A stretch of 64,000 bases of DNA, taken from Arcobacter sp. Lineage in GTDB: Bacteria > Campylobacterota > Campylobacteria > Campylobacterales > Sulfurimonadaceae. The notes beneath the pieces were generated by a model that worked only from the letters and a program-made list of their open reading frames with translations, searched no databases and was not told the origin of the DNA. The number at the start of each line of letters is the position of its first letter. Position 1 is the first letter of the stretch. The position numbers and the translations under genes were made by a program. The stretch lies in assembly GCA_024637195.1 (NCBI GenBank), contig JAGXFN010000006.1, positions 124,001 to 188,000 of the forward strand, written 5' to 3'. Shown one piece after another: positions 53,226 to 62,503 of the stretch.

Positions 53226-54788
53226 GTGGGATTTTTATCGAAGCGGCTTGTCGATCTTGCTTATGTGCTCCAGGCTTCCAAGCGATACCAGAGTGTAAAA
53301 ACATTTTTCTACTCTCTTTTAGAAGACGAGTCCTACCCTTACAAACGCTATTTCGACTATTTTATGATGCTACTGATCATCTCAAGTGTGATCCTTTTGG
53401 TTCGGCAGGTTAAATACCCGCTCCCCGAATACGCTCTTTTCTACAATGACTACATCATCTCTTTAATCTTTCTTGTCGAGTATCTTCTGCGTCTGTGGAT
53501 ACATAGTTCAGTCACACAAGAGATCGTGCATCAGTATGAGAAGGATGAGTTTCTAAGCTACCGTTTTCGCTTAGACAAGGCGCTGATGAAAATACTGCGG
53601 AGCAAATGGGAATATGTAAGCTCCTATTACGCCATCATTGACCTTCTTGCCATCATGCCTTTCTTCCATGAACTGCGCATACTGCGTATTTTTATCCTTT
53701 TTCGCGCCTTTAAGATCTTCCGCTATACTAAGAGCCTGCATCAGTTTGCCTCGGTGCTGGCCTCGAAAAAGTTTGAGTTTTTCACCCTGATGATCTTCGC
53801 GTCGGTGATGATTTCCATCTCCTCCGTCTTGATCTATGTCGCGGAGGCCAACAACGAAAACTCCGCGATCAACACGCTTTTTGAAGCCTTCTACTGGTCT
53901 GTTGTGAGTATGTCTACGGTGGGGTACGGCGACTTTGTTCCCGTCACGGAGCTTGGGCGCTCCGTGGCAATGATCATCATCATCTCAGGGATTGCGGTGA
54001 TCTCTTTTATGACCTCTATCGTTGTCTCGGCCTTTACCGAGCAGCTTGACAGCATACGAGAGCAGAAGTCGATCACGGACATCTCCAAGATGAAGCGTTT
54101 TTATCTCATCTGCGGGTTTTCCGAACTCTCCGCCATCGTTGCAAAACGACTTCAAAAAGATGGTATTTCCTTTGTCATCATGGAAAAAGAACCGGAAAAA
54201 CTTCTGGCGGCAAACAAGGCCAAGATGGCGGCTGTTCTGGCTGATCCTGCCAAGCAGGAAAATTATGAAAACTATGGGATCAATATTAAAAAACAGGTGA
54301 TCTCGGTACTCTGTCTGGAAGATACCGATGTGCAAAACATCTACATATCCCTGACAATACGTGCGATAGATCCGCATATCTCAATTCTTTCTTATCTGCA
54401 TGAGGATAAGAACCGTAAAAAGCTTATTATAGCAGGTGTCAATAACATCATCTATCCCCAAGAGCTCATCGGCGTACTGGCCCGCGAATTTACCGGCAGA
54501 CCCGTTGCCTTTGAAGCGATTGCTGCTTTGCGTAGCCAGAGCACGGAGGTTGTTATCGAAGAGCTTTTGGTCGACGGACGCATCCTAAGCCAAAGAAAAC
54601 ATGTCGAAGATCTTAATATCCACAAAACAAAGCTTATTCTTTTAGGCATCTACAGAGAGAAGATTTTTCATTTTAATCCGAAGATGCGTATGGAGCTTTT
54701 TGAAGGGGATATTTTGCTAGTAATAGGACTTGAACAGATGATAAAAGAGTTTTCTCTCAATCTTCATAAACGCAGGATACAAAAATGA
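53226..54788 (+). CDS. Six-helix K+ channel with RCK/TrkA domain
   Basis: 520-residue potassium channel. Six membrane helices (about 44-270); the fourth has regularly spaced Arg/Lys (RILRIFILFRAFKIFRYTK, 151-169), like a voltage sensor. The selectivity filter is TVGYGDF (231-237). A TrkA-N/RCK domain follows from about 290 (FYLICGFSEL), in which the usual GxGxxG is replaced by CGFSELS, then a TrkA-C-like tail (about 430-515). The start is GTG with AGGAAG just upstream. It overlaps the next gene, which encodes a related RCK protein without a channel. Confidence 0.88.
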   Translation: MGFLSKRLVDLAYVLQASKRYQSVKTFFYSLLEDESYPYKRYFDYFMMLLIISSVILLVRQVKYPLPEYALFYNDYIISLIFLVEYLLRLWIHSSVTQEIVHQYEKDEFLSYRFRLDKALMKILRSKWEYVSSYYAIIDLLAIMPFFHELRILRIFILFRAFKIFRYTKSLHQFASVLASKKFEFFTLMIFASVMISISSVLIYVAEANNENSAINTLFEAFYWSVVSMSTVGYGDFVPVTELGRSVAMIIIISGIAVISFMTSIVVSAFTEQLDSIREQKSITDISKMKRFYLICGFSELSAIVAKRLQKDGISFVIMEKEPEKLLAANKAKMAAVLADPAKQENYENYGINIKKQVISVLCLEDTDVQNIYISLTIRAIDPHISILSYLHEDKNRKKLIIAGVNNIIYPQELIGVLAREFTGRPVAFEAIAALRSQSTEVVIEELLVDGRILSQRKHVEDLNIHKTKLILLGIYREKIFHFNPKMRMELFEGDILLVIGLEQMIKEFSLNLHKRRIQK

Positions 54789-55471
54789 AGCCTATAGCTG
54801 TTTTCGGATACAACGGATATGCCAAGGAGATCGCGGTGAACTTTCGACTTGCCGGCTCACCGATCTATGTCTATGTGATTGACGAAAACAGCTTCAAGCG
54901 CGCCAAAGAAGACGGCTTTGATGTTGAGCTTGTCGAGCTTGACGATGAGTGGCTTGAGATAGGCGAGAAGTTTGATGTGGAACGGCTGAGCTGTTTTTGC
55001 GCGCTAGATGACGACGCTCATAATGTATTTTTGACGATTTCTTTGCGCGCGGAGTATGCTGATCTTTTCATCGTCTCTTTGGCGACTTCAAAAGACAGCG
55101 CGAACAAACTCCATCTTGCCGGCGCCAATAAAGCAATAGCCAAACTTGAGACAACAGCAAACGTCATTGCTGAATGTCTGGAAAAGCCTGCTGTAGTGGA
55201 GGTGATGGATGAGATCATGTATCATAATCAAGAGCTGAGACTGGCCCAGTATACGATCAGCGACAGTTCTGTTTTGGCCCATAAAAAACTCCATGACATC
55301 ACGTTGCATGAGGCGTTTGATATCATTATACTGGCTGTTGCAGACCGCGAACTTGAAGCGGATTTTAGTTTTATCTCAGCCGGGCACAACCATCTTATCG
55401 ACCCGGGGGATGTCCTTGTCGTGATGGGAAGAGAAAAAGATCTGGAACATTTTGAAAAGGCCATAGCATGA
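54785..55471 (+). CDS. Soluble RCK/TrkA-like protein partnered with the channel
   Basis: 228 residues: a TrkA-N-like Rossmann region beginning IAVFGYNGYAKEIAVNF (GxxGYAxE in place of GxGxxG) and a TrkA-C-like C-terminal domain (about 150-228, ending ALVVMG-like VLVVMGREKDL). No membrane segment. It overlaps the channel gene by four bases and gpsA by four, so it is made with the channel and could form mixed gating rings with its RCK domain. Ligand (NAD(H), ATP, c-di-AMP) is unknown. Confidence 0.75.
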   Translation: MKPIAVFGYNGYAKEIAVNFRLAGSPIYVYVIDENSFKRAKEDGFDVELVELDDEWLEIGEKFDVERLSCFCALDDDAHNVFLTISLRAEYADLFIVSLATSKDSANKLHLAGANKAIAKLETTANVIAECLEKPAVVEVMDEIMYHNQELRLAQYTISDSSVLAHKKLHDITLHEAFDIIILAVADRELEADFSFISAGHNHLIDPGDVLVVMGREKDLEHFEKAIA

Positions 55472-56352
55472 AAATAGGGGTAATAGGAGCAGGAAAATGG
55501 GGAAGCGCTCTGGCTTTTGCCTTGAGCGAGAAAAACGAGGTCGTCATCACATCGCGCACCAAGCGGGATCTGCCAAATTTTGTCAGCTTGGAAGAGATCT
55601 TAGCGCTCGAGTACCTGGTGATCGCAATTCCTGCGCAGCAGGTGGCAAGATGGCTGGAGGAGAATTTTGTTTATAGCGGACAAAAGATACTTGTTGCCGC
55701 CAAAGGGATCGAGGCGAGTACGGGGCGTTTTTTAAATGAGATCTACGCGCCTTATGTGCGCGAAGAGAATATCGCCTTTCTCTCCGGTCCCTCATTCGCG
55801 GCAGAGGTGATGAAAAGCCTGCCCACAGCCCTGGTCATCAACTCGCTTAGCGAAGAGACCGCAAGAGAGTTTGCCGCATGTTTTCCTAGTTTTATCAAGA
55901 CCTATATCTCAAATGATATCGCCGGAGCCGAGGTTGCCGGAGCATACAAGAATGTTATTGCTATAGCAGCGGGGATATGTGAAGGCCTGGGTCTTGGAAA
56001 GAATGCAGCGGCAAGTCTGATCTCTCGCGGTCTGGTAGAGATGGCGCGTTTTGCAGAACATTACGGAGCAAAACCGGAGACGCTTATAGGCCTAAGCGGA
56101 GCAGGGGATCTTTTTCTGACAGCAAGTTCTACGATGTCACGAAACTTCAGGGTCGGTTTGGGTTTGGCCAAACGAGAGAGTAAGGAAGAGATTTTAGCAG
56201 AGCTAGGAGAGGTCGCCGAGGGGATAGGGACGGCCTACGCCTTGCACAAGATCATGGAAGAGGAGGAGCTCTATCTTCCCATTGCCCATGAGGTGTATGC
56301 GATACTTGAAGGCAAGATACCCCATCACAGCCTAAAAGACCTCTTGGAGTAG
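55468..56352 (+). CDS. gpsA: Glycerol-3-phosphate dehydrogenase [NAD(P)+]
   Basis: Makes sn-glycerol 3-phosphate for phospholipid synthesis. N-terminal KIGVIGAGKWGSALAFAL (dinucleotide-binding), IAIPAQQVARWL, LSGPSFAAEV, the catalytic lysine in GAYKNVIAIAAGICEG, and GLSGAGDLFLTASS. 294 residues, somewhat short but with all motifs. Confidence 0.95.
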   Translation: MKIGVIGAGKWGSALAFALSEKNEVVITSRTKRDLPNFVSLEEILALEYLVIAIPAQQVARWLEENFVYSGQKILVAAKGIEASTGRFLNEIYAPYVREENIAFLSGPSFAAEVMKSLPTALVINSLSEETAREFAACFPSFIKTYISNDIAGAEVAGAYKNVIAIAAGICEGLGLGKNAAASLISRGLVEMARFAEHYGAKPETLIGLSGAGDLFLTASSTMSRNFRVGLGLAKRESKEEILAELGEVAEGIGTAYALHKIMEEEELYLPIAHEVYAILEGKIPHHSLKDLLE

Positions 56353-56359
56353 TAAATGG

Positions 56360-56533
56360 CTACTTTTTAGCCGCTTCTTTGTGCGCCGTGTTCTTTTCGA
56401 TCTTGACATTGTAGATCTCATCTTTTAGCTGCTCTTTAAGGGCCTCAAGCTCCTCTTTTGTATCGCGCAAAGAGATCCCGCGAGCAGAACATCCCGACAT
56501 ATTTTTATTGTTGTAGGTCATTTTCCATTTCAT
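56360..56533 (-). CDS. Small hypothetical protein
   Basis: About 57 residues, charged, with a probable helix (TKEELEALKEQLKDEIYNVK) and two short upstream blocks (NMSGCSARGISL). I do not recognise it. The ATG at 56533 is preferred; a longer frame from 56650 would run 38 bases into the MCP gene. There is no clear ribosome-binding site, so it may not be expressed. It is convergent with gpsA (seven-base gap). Confidence 0.4.
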   Translation of the reverse strand: MKWKMTYNNKNMSGCSARGISLRDTKEELEALKEQLKDEIYNVKIEKNTAHKEAAKK

Positions 56534-56612
56534 GGTACGAATTATAGAGAAGAAAAGATTAATTTTTGTTTGATAAGAAAGAGTGCCGGGAATAAAAGCC
56601 GCGGCATTGTCT

Positions 56613-57740
56613 TTATTGGGATTGGTTAGTGAGATGTTCCATGGCGACAACGATCTCGTCCATCTTTTTGTCTACACCTGCGACATACTCGCTAAGCTCT
56701 GCCATTCCTTTGGCATTTTTGCTGAGTAGAGTGCCGTTGTCATGGATGGACTGGATAAGGAGATTGACAGTAGAGGAGCTTTCTGAGAGACTCTTCTGCG
56801 TCCTCTCGGCAAGTTTTCGCACTTCATCGGCGACGACGGCAAAGCCTCGGCCGTGTTCGCCTGCGCGCGCAGCCTCTATGGCGGCATTGAGCGCAAGCAG
56901 GTTTGTCTGTTCGGCGATGTCGCCTATCGTACCGAGAATAGCCTTGGTCTCTTGGGCATTCGCGACCAGATGGCTGAGTTCTTCGGTCATGCTGTTTTCT
57001 TCTTCTGCTATCGTGTTGATACTCTCAACGGTGTAGGTGATCATGTCGGAGAACTCTTTTATCGTTGTCTGGCGCAGGGTTTGTATCGTAGAGGAGAGAT
57101 TTTCTCCTTGGGCCTGTATCTTCTCTTGTGCGTCAAGTCTCTCGTCCGACATCGTCTGGAGTGCTTCTCCTAGAGTGTTGGCCTGGGTCAGCATCTGTGC
57201 GACCTTTGCTTCGACATCAATCGTGGCCCGTGTTGAAAAAGCGCCTTTTCCCAGCTCTTCTAGTATAAAGATGATCTTGTCGATATTGAATTCAAGACCG
57301 TCAAGCATACTGTTCATCGTCAGACGGATCATGTGGATATGCGGTGATCTGGTATCGCTCTTGATGCGGCAGCTAAAATGGCCGTGTTTGACCTTGTCTG
57401 CCATCAAAACTGCCTCACCGGCAACGCGCATGTCTTCAATGACCTGTGCTTGATACCGCTCTATCGCCTGCATCAGCTTCGCGCCTATACTTGCCTTGGG
57501 AAAGACTCTTTCATCGACCTTGTTGCGCTCAAAATCAAGCAGTTCCATAAACTCATCCAAAAGTTCATTGTATTGACGCTCTTCTTTGCGGCTCGAAACT
57601 ATAAAATAGAGCATTAAAACAAAAGACAAGCCATACAGAAGGAGTGCTGCCGGCAGCATTTCGGTTAAAAGCAGCAGAGCAGTTGCGGCTATAAAAAGAA
57701 CAGAAAGAAGAAGGGTGATGTTATTGAGAAGATTTTTCAT
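56613..57740 (-). CDS. Methyl-accepting chemotaxis protein, Aer/CetA-like
   Basis: 375-residue chemoreceptor without a periplasmic sensor: two membrane helices back to back (about 8-25 and 30-48) forming a hairpin, a HAMP-like linker, then a signalling domain whose hairpin tip ([20 protein letters not shown]) is highly conserved. The layout equals Aer minus its PAS domain, and a PAS-only gene lies eight bases upstream. In C. jejuni the split pair CetA/CetB mediates energy taxis; this pair looks equivalent. Confidence 0.85.
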   Translation of the reverse strand: MKNLLNNITLLLSVLFIAATALLLLTEMLPAALLLYGLSFVLMLYFIVSSRKEERQYNELLDEFMELLDFERNKVDERVFPKASIGAKLMQAIERYQAQVIEDMRVAGEAVLMADKVKHGHFSCRIKSDTRSPHIHMIRLTMNSMLDGLEFNIDKIIFILEELGKGAFSTRATIDVEAKVAQMLTQANTLGEALQTMSDERLDAQEKIQAQGENLSSTIQTLRQTTIKEFSDMITYTVESINTIAEEENSMTEELSHLVANAQETKAILGTIGDIAEQTNLLALNAAIEAARAGEHGRGFAVVADEVRKLAERTQKSLSESSSTVNLLIQSIHDNGTLLSKNAKGMAELSEYVAGVDKKMDEIVVAMEHLTNQSQ

Positions 57741-57748
57741 CGTCTGCC

Positions 57749-58129
57749 TTAGTTAAGAGTAGAGTAGAGTGTTTCTGCGTACTCTATCTCTTTGAGGGAG
57801 GGTTTTCTGCGACATGATATATAGCTTTTTACGCCGTCAATACCATCGGAAGGGTAGACCGTGGCATAGACCCAGTAAAAACCATTTTCTTTTGTCCGGT
57901 TCTTCACGTACCCGCTCCAGACTCTTCCCTCTTTTACAGTGTCCCATAGAGATTTGAATGCTGCTTTGGGCATGTCGGAATGACGGACTATGCTGTGGGG
58001 CTTGCCTATCAACTCGTTTAAATGAAAGCCGGCAATACGGCAAAAGTCTTCATTGGCAAAGATGATCTTGCCTGCCTCGTCAGTTTGAGAGACAAGGAAA
58101 TCATTTGTCTTTAGAACATATTCTCGCAT
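57749..58129 (-). CDS. PAS-domain protein, Aer/CetB-like
   Basis: 126 residues, a single PAS domain very like that of Aer: [60 protein letters not shown]. The Aer PAS binds FAD and senses redox state; the FAD-binding region appears conserved, though FAD binding must be shown. It is immediately upstream of the hairpin-anchored MCP and would supply its sensor in trans. Confidence 0.86.
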   Translation of the reverse strand: MREYVLKTNDFLVSQTDEAGKIIFANEDFCRIAGFHLNELIGKPHSIVRHSDMPKAAFKSLWDTVKEGRVWSGYVKNRTKENGFYWVYATVYPSDGIDGVKSYISCRRKPSLKEIEYAETLYSTLN

Positions 58130-58278
58130 CTGGAACCTCGCTGATTAAAGATGAACGTTTTTAGGTTTTTTTTAATGAATAAACATTGTTGCATAATTTT
58201 GACATAAAAGCAAACTTATTATAATAAAATAATAAAATAAACAAGTTTATATTTAGAAATATTAAAAAATATTTTATT

Positions 58279-58719
58279 TTATTGGATGCTTGATTTAAAA
58301 ATGTTATGAGGTTTGACGAGAGACAGCGCGATAAAGGCGATCGCTAAAAAGAGAAGAAAGTAGGTCAGCTCTGCAGTAAGTTTGTAGGAGATGATCCCAA
58401 AGATAACACTCCCGTGCGGCACCAGCATAAAAAAGCGTTTGGCATTTTTTTCAAACTTGGCACGGACAGCTTCATCATGCTCCTCGCCGACGCACTTTAG
58501 CATGTGGCGATGATAAAAGAAGAAGTAGAGTACCGTAAGTTCAAGCAGCTTATAGGCGATAAGGCCGTAGACAAAGAAGAGTTGCAACTGAGGATCATAA
58601 TAGTTCGCGGGAGCGATCTCAAAAAAGCTGTCGACGCCAATGCCGATAAGGGCTACAGCAAAAAGGATATAGAACATCATCCTTCGGCGTTTTTGTAAAT
58701 TTGAGATGAGATTTTCCAT
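58279..58719 (-). CDS. Four-helix membrane protein
   Basis: 146 residues with four predicted membrane helices (about 14-32, 42-70, 98-115 and 119-138) and a basic loop between helices 2 and 3. No family recognised. The ATG at 58719 is used, with AAGG upstream; an in-frame TTG at 58794 would add a leader through the promoter. The start is preceded by a TATAAT at 58747. Confidence 0.62.
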   Translation of the reverse strand: MENLISNLQKRRRMMFYILFAVALIGIGVDSFFEIAPANYYDPQLQLFFVYGLIAYKLLELTVLYFFFYHRHMLKCVGEEHDEAVRAKFEKNAKRFFMLVPHGSVIFGIISYKLTAELTYFLLFLAIAFIALSLVKPHNIFKSSIQ

Positions 58720-58746
58720 AAGGACCCTTGGGGTTAAGTTCGCGCT

Positions 58747-58752
58747 ATTATA
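58747..58752 (-). promoter_or_regulatory. -10 box for the four-helix membrane protein
   Basis: TATAAT on the minus strand, 28 bases upstream of the ATG at 58719. Near 58781-58820 the same gap has AGAGGGA/TCCCTCT inverted repeats that may end the upstream TraF-like transcript, although no T run follows. Confidence 0.45.
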
Positions 58753-58835
58753 ACAAAAAAAGATTTTTGTGAACTCTTTGGAGAGGGAAAACAAGAGGCG
58801 TAGCCGAAGCTCTCCCTCTGAAAAAAGTGGAGGTC

Positions 58836-60020
58836 TTACCAGCCAATGCCAAGGTTGACCATATAGCGGCGATCTGTCAGATCTCCCGTTTCAGGCCCGA
58901 TCTCTTCTGCATAGGTCGCAAAACCAAGCTTAACAAGGGTTGCTTGCAGATCGATACCAAAGGTATAATTTCCCTGGTAAAGACCGGCATTGAGCGTTGC
59001 CATAAACCAGCTGTTGTCAATGATGCCTGCACTCACGCCCAGGCGAAGACGCTTCATGAAGTCTGTCTCTTCAAAGTCCTGATGAGTGAGCGATGTTACA
59101 ACGCCGGCACTTTGTGTGAAGTTATAAAAACGTGTCTCATTGGCATTAAGTAAGTCGACATAATCGACAGCAAGGATGAAGTGTTCCAAAAATGCGACTT
59201 CTGGAGAGACGGAAGCCCCGAGGTTGACCGTCATCGGCTGCTTGCCGTAGTTGTTGTCCATCTTCATGTCGCCGATATTCAAGATACTCATACCTAAAGC
59301 CGGGTGCCAGTAGTTTTGTGGGGAAAGTTTGTAGTTTACCCCGAGGTCGATGCCGTAGCCGCTTGACTTTTTCTCGTACTTGTCCTGGAGGTAGGTGGCT
59401 AGGTCATTTTGGTTGTCGACGATCTCGCTCACACCGATGCCTCCCTCATAGGACTGCTGGGAAATGTATTTTACGCCGATTCCGACGTCCAGCGTTCCCG
59501 GTCCGACATTTTCAAAGCTGCTAGCGACCGCAGCGACCACTCCGCCGTATCCGCGGGAGTGTGTTTCAAGAAGGCCACTCGCACCGCCGCTTCCGTGCGC
59601 GATGAAGTTGGCATCGCCTGCGGCCAGAAGACCTACGGACCAGGCGAAGGAGTCTGCGTTGTTGGTTACGGAAGAGTAGTTGCTGAGGCCGAGGTTAAAG
59701 TGGTCGCCGGAGTACTTTTTCAGCACATCTGAAATTTTTTGTGCGTCACTATCTGCAGTATCTATATCATCGGCAAAGTCTTGAATGTCAGTGCTGGCCT
59801 GCATGCCGAGTCCTAGAAGTTCCACTTCCAGACCGTGCGATTTTTTGATGTTCAAGATACCGGCCGGGTTGTGAAACACAGAGGTAGAGTAGCCGCCGAC
59901 AGCGACATTCGCGCCCCCCATTCCCATGATCCTTGCATCCTTGTAAAGATAAGCATGTTCGCTATAGCCTGCCATTAGTAATGATGCACTGCATAGTGAA
60001 AATAGTAGTATTTTTTTCAT
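58836..60020 (-). CDS. TraF-like outer-membrane barrel protein
   Basis: 394 residues with signal peptide (about 1-17) and a FadL/TraF_2-like beta-barrel: ARIMGMGGANVAVGGYSTSV and FHNPAGILN near the N-terminus, C-terminal aromatic residue (LGIGW) as BAM signal. Databases call this family conjugal transfer protein TraF, but no conjugation genes are present and the name should not be read as function. It is co-transcribed with the lipoprotein gene upstream (15-base gap). Confidence 0.75.
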   Translation of the reverse strand: MKKILLFSLCSASLLMAGYSEHAYLYKDARIMGMGGANVAVGGYSTSVFHNPAGILNIKKSHGLEVELLGLGMQASTDIQDFADDIDTADSDAQKISDVLKKYSGDHFNLGLSNYSSVTNNADSFAWSVGLLAAGDANFIAHGSGGASGLLETHSRGYGGVVAAVASSFENVGPGTLDVGIGVKYISQQSYEGGIGVSEIVDNQNDLATYLQDKYEKKSSGYGIDLGVNYKLSPQNYWHPALGMSILNIGDMKMDNNYGKQPMTVNLGASVSPEVAFLEHFILAVDYVDLLNANETRFYNFTQSAGVVTSLTHQDFEETDFMKRLRLGVSAGIIDNSWFMATLNAGLYQGNYTFGIDLQATLVKLGFATYAEEIGPETGDLTDRRYMVNLGIGW

Positions 60021-60035
60021 AAATGGTTCCCTTTC

Positions 60036-61049
60036 TTACAATGTTTTTAGGTAAGCCTGAATTTCTGTTGTAGAAATTCCGTCATTATTAGTATCAATCT
60101 CACTCTTATAGGTATTAATGTCCTGCTGAAGTGCCGGATCACCAGAGAGGGCACCGGATACGGCGTTTAGTCCACTGTTTAGCGTATCTACAAGAAGCGT
60201 GCTTATATTAAGATCTTCTTGTGCAGGGTCTTTGTTCAGCGGACAGGCATAGAGTCCTGTCGACCATGCTTTCGATTGGTTTGAAAAACTGTTATCGCAA
60301 TACCCATCTGTTACGATGGTAGTTCCGGGATTTACAGCTCTCGCCAGTCTATAATAGTCGTGTCCATTGACAATGACTTTGATATCTTTAAACGTTTTAT
60401 TTGAAGCATCTGCATAGGTAAAATTGACATCAGTAGCGATTATTGCTGAAGCGTCTGCACAGGTTGTACCGGCTATAGCGAACTGCAAGGCACACATAGA
60501 GGCCTTCATCTCCTCTTTGGCAATGGCATTGCCCGGATTTGTGGTATCAAAAAGCGCAGCGATGTCACCCAGTAGATAGTTGATGGTCGTTGTCGCGCGC
60601 ATGGTCTCCGTTAGGCCGATATATAGACAGATATCTTTTTCCGAGCTTGAAAGAGAAAGACCATTGCAGTCTGTTCCGTTGAGCGCTATCGTAAACGCGC
60701 CTCCGGCATTACCAAGGCTTGCAAGCGCACTGGTGTTTTGCTTCTTGCTCACGCCGTCGACAAAGGTGCCAAAAGAACCGTCCTTCGCACCGATAAGAGC
60801 GATAATGTCAGAGAGACTAAGACCGGCATCGCCCATATAAGCGGAACCAAGATCGATCTGAAACTCATTGTTCAAGTAAGCACTTCGGCATTCACTGTTA
60901 GGGTTGTCAAGCTCTGCTATAACTGCAGCATAATTTCCTGCATCGAGGTTCTGCTGTACTTCAAACCTGCACGAAGATTCATCGCTGCCTCCGCATCCGC
61001 TAAAAAGCAGTGCCATAACGCTCAGACTGTAATAGGCTAGTTTTTTCAC
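60036..61049 (-). CDS. Lipoprotein of unknown function
   Basis: 337 residues: lipoprotein signal with lipobox FSGC (cysteine near 19), followed by GGSD as in the cytochrome lipoprotein of this window. About six more cysteines probably form periplasmic disulfides. The C-terminus has an EF-hand/dockerin-like acidic loop, DTNNDGISTTE. Family not recognised. It precedes the TraF-like barrel in one transcript, so the two may act together at the outer membrane. Confidence 0.68.
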   Translation of the reverse strand: MKKLAYYSLSVMALLFSGCGGSDESSCRFEVQQNLDAGNYAAVIAELDNPNSECRSAYLNNEFQIDLGSAYMGDAGLSLSDIIALIGAKDGSFGTFVDGVSKKQNTSALASLGNAGGAFTIALNGTDCNGLSLSSSEKDICLYIGLTETMRATTTINYLLGDIAALFDTTNPGNAIAKEEMKASMCALQFAIAGTTCADASAIIATDVNFTYADASNKTFKDIKVIVNGHDYYRLARAVNPGTTIVTDGYCDNSFSNQSKAWSTGLYACPLNKDPAQEDLNISTLLVDTLNSGLNAVSGALSGDPALQQDINTYKSEIDTNNDGISTTEIQAYLKTL

Positions 61050-61066
61050 ATAATTTCCTTGAGTGA

Positions 61067-61098
61067 CAGAATATTCTGCCAGATAGTATGCAATTATA
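61067..61098 (-). promoter_or_regulatory. Promoter and palindrome upstream of the lipoprotein gene
   Basis: TATAAT on the minus strand at 61093-61098, 44 bases from the ATG, followed in the leader by the perfect palindrome CAGAATATTCTG (61067-61078). It could be an operator or an RNA hairpin. Confidence 0.4.
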
Positions 61099-61265
61099 AA
61101 GGAAATACACCTTGAGACTTCTTAATGTATAATATAATAATAACTTATGTTTTTTTATAGTTGTAAAACAGTAATATTATTTAATAAAGAGTAATGTTTA
61201 TGGATAATTTCAAAGCTACGATGGACAAATAAAAAAAGAGGTTTACCTTATATTAAAATCAATTT

Positions 61266-61272
61266 GATAAAA
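61266..61272 (+). promoter_or_regulatory. -10 box for the condensin-like operon
   Basis: GATAAAATA upstream of the GTG at 61307, the best -10-like sequence in the 257-bp divergent gap. AAGGA is present as ribosome-binding site. The remaining gap is AT-rich without other clear elements. Confidence 0.38.
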
Positions 61273-61306
61273 TAGCTAAAAACAAACAGAGAAGGAAAAG
61301 CCACCT

Positions 61307-62503
61307 GTGATAGCCGATATTAACCGACTGCTGACTCTTCTTTATATGGACAGAAAACTTTTTGAGACTCTTTTTGAAAAACGAAACTCTCTTGTGGGCT
61401 TTCACGAGGTCGCAAGTGAGATCGGCGAGGAGAAGCTGGAATATCTTGTCAACGCGGAGATACTCAGCCACAGTGATGAGAGCATTGAACTGGACGAGCG
61501 GATACTGACTTTTTTTGAAGAGTTTTTGGAGACAAATGAGGATGTGGAGATCGGGGATGTGGACGAACCGCTGAGCAACTTGCGCTACAACATCGAGCTC
61601 TACCAAAACGAAAAAGAAAATGAGCATTCGCGCGAACGCTATCTGGGCAAGATCAAGCGCATCCTCAAAAAGATCCCGAACACGATTCTAAAAAACCTCT
61701 CCCTTCTTCAGCTGCACATCGGCCTGACCTACAAGACGCAGAGTTCGCACAAGAACAAGATCCTTGAGCTTCAGCACTACAAGATGAAACTGGAAAAACT
61801 GATCAGCATCGAAGCTAAGGTAGAGAAGGCCCTCTTGCAGGAGAGTCACTTTTTCAACACCGTCTCTTCGCACGAGGCAGTGCTGCTTTCTTTGCGTCTG
61901 AAAGCGCGTCTTCGCGAGCTGCGTGTTTCGCTGATCGAACTGCAAAAGCAGGTCATCGAGTACATCAACAAGACCCTGCATAAGCAGCACTTTTTTGAGC
62001 ATATTATCAAGCTCAAAGAACTTAAAAGCTCGCTTGAGCTAAAAGAGAAGAGCAATATCCTCTGGCTTCTCGACGAGGAGACGACGCCTCTTTTTATGGC
62101 CAAACCGCAGCGCTTCAGTACTTTTTTGGACACTGAAGAGGTGTATGATTTCGGTTTTGAGAAGATGGTGGAGAAACTGCAACATGCACTCCCGCTTCAA
62201 AGTGCGCAGCCTTCCAGGGCAGAGGCCTTAGAAGAGAGCTTTTTCAACCAAGAAGATGAAGCGCTTTACATGGTCGATACCCAGGCTCTGCATGAAGACT
62301 TTCTGAGGTCAAAAAGTGACCTTTTCGGTTTTATCAACGCAAAAGAGTTCGAGGTAGACCAGAGTCTTGAAGCAAAGATAACCCTTTATTGTCAGCTTGC
62401 GCTGATGTACGAGAACGACTACGAATTTTCATCCGAAATAAAAGAGATCGAGCAGTACCGATACCTGCTGATCACACCAAAGGAGACAGATGCATCTGCC
62501 TAA
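61307..62503 (+). CDS. Condensin-like kleisin-type subunit (MksF/JetA-like)
   Basis: 398-residue soluble helical protein. It opens with a winged-helix-like segment (INRLLTLLYMDRKLFETLFE), continues into long helices (about 95-250) and ends in a second small domain. By size, order and architecture it fits MksF/JetA, the kleisin of MksBEFG/Wadjet complexes. I cannot place it by motif alone. The start is GTG. It overlaps the next gene by 14 bases. Confidence 0.62.
   Translation: MIADINRLLTLLYMDRKLFETLFEKRNSLVGFHEVASEIGEEKLEYLVNAEILSHSDESIELDERILTFFEEFLETNEDVEIGDVDEPLSNLRYNIELYQNEKENEHSRERYLGKIKRILKKIPNTILKNLSLLQLHIGLTYKTQSSHKNKILELQHYKMKLEKLISIEAKVEKALLQESHFFNTVSSHEAVLLSLRLKARLRELRVSLIELQKQVIEYINKTLHKQHFFEHIIKLKELKSSLELKEKSNILWLLDEETTPLFMAKPQRFSTFLDTEEVYDFGFEKMVEKLQHALPLQSAQPSRAEALEESFFNQEDEALYMVDTQALHEDFLRSKSDLFGFINAKEFEVDQSLEAKITLYCQLALMYENDYEFSSEIKEIEQYRYLLITPKETDASA

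Noticed and set aside
56360-56650. Longer start for the small protein near 56.4 kb
   Set aside because: Would overlap the MCP coding end by 38 bases; the extra N-terminus has no conserved look. I used 56533.
58836-60020. Conjugation locus because of the TraF-like name
   Set aside because: No relaxase, pilin or type IV secretion genes are in the window; the family is a general outer-membrane barrel.
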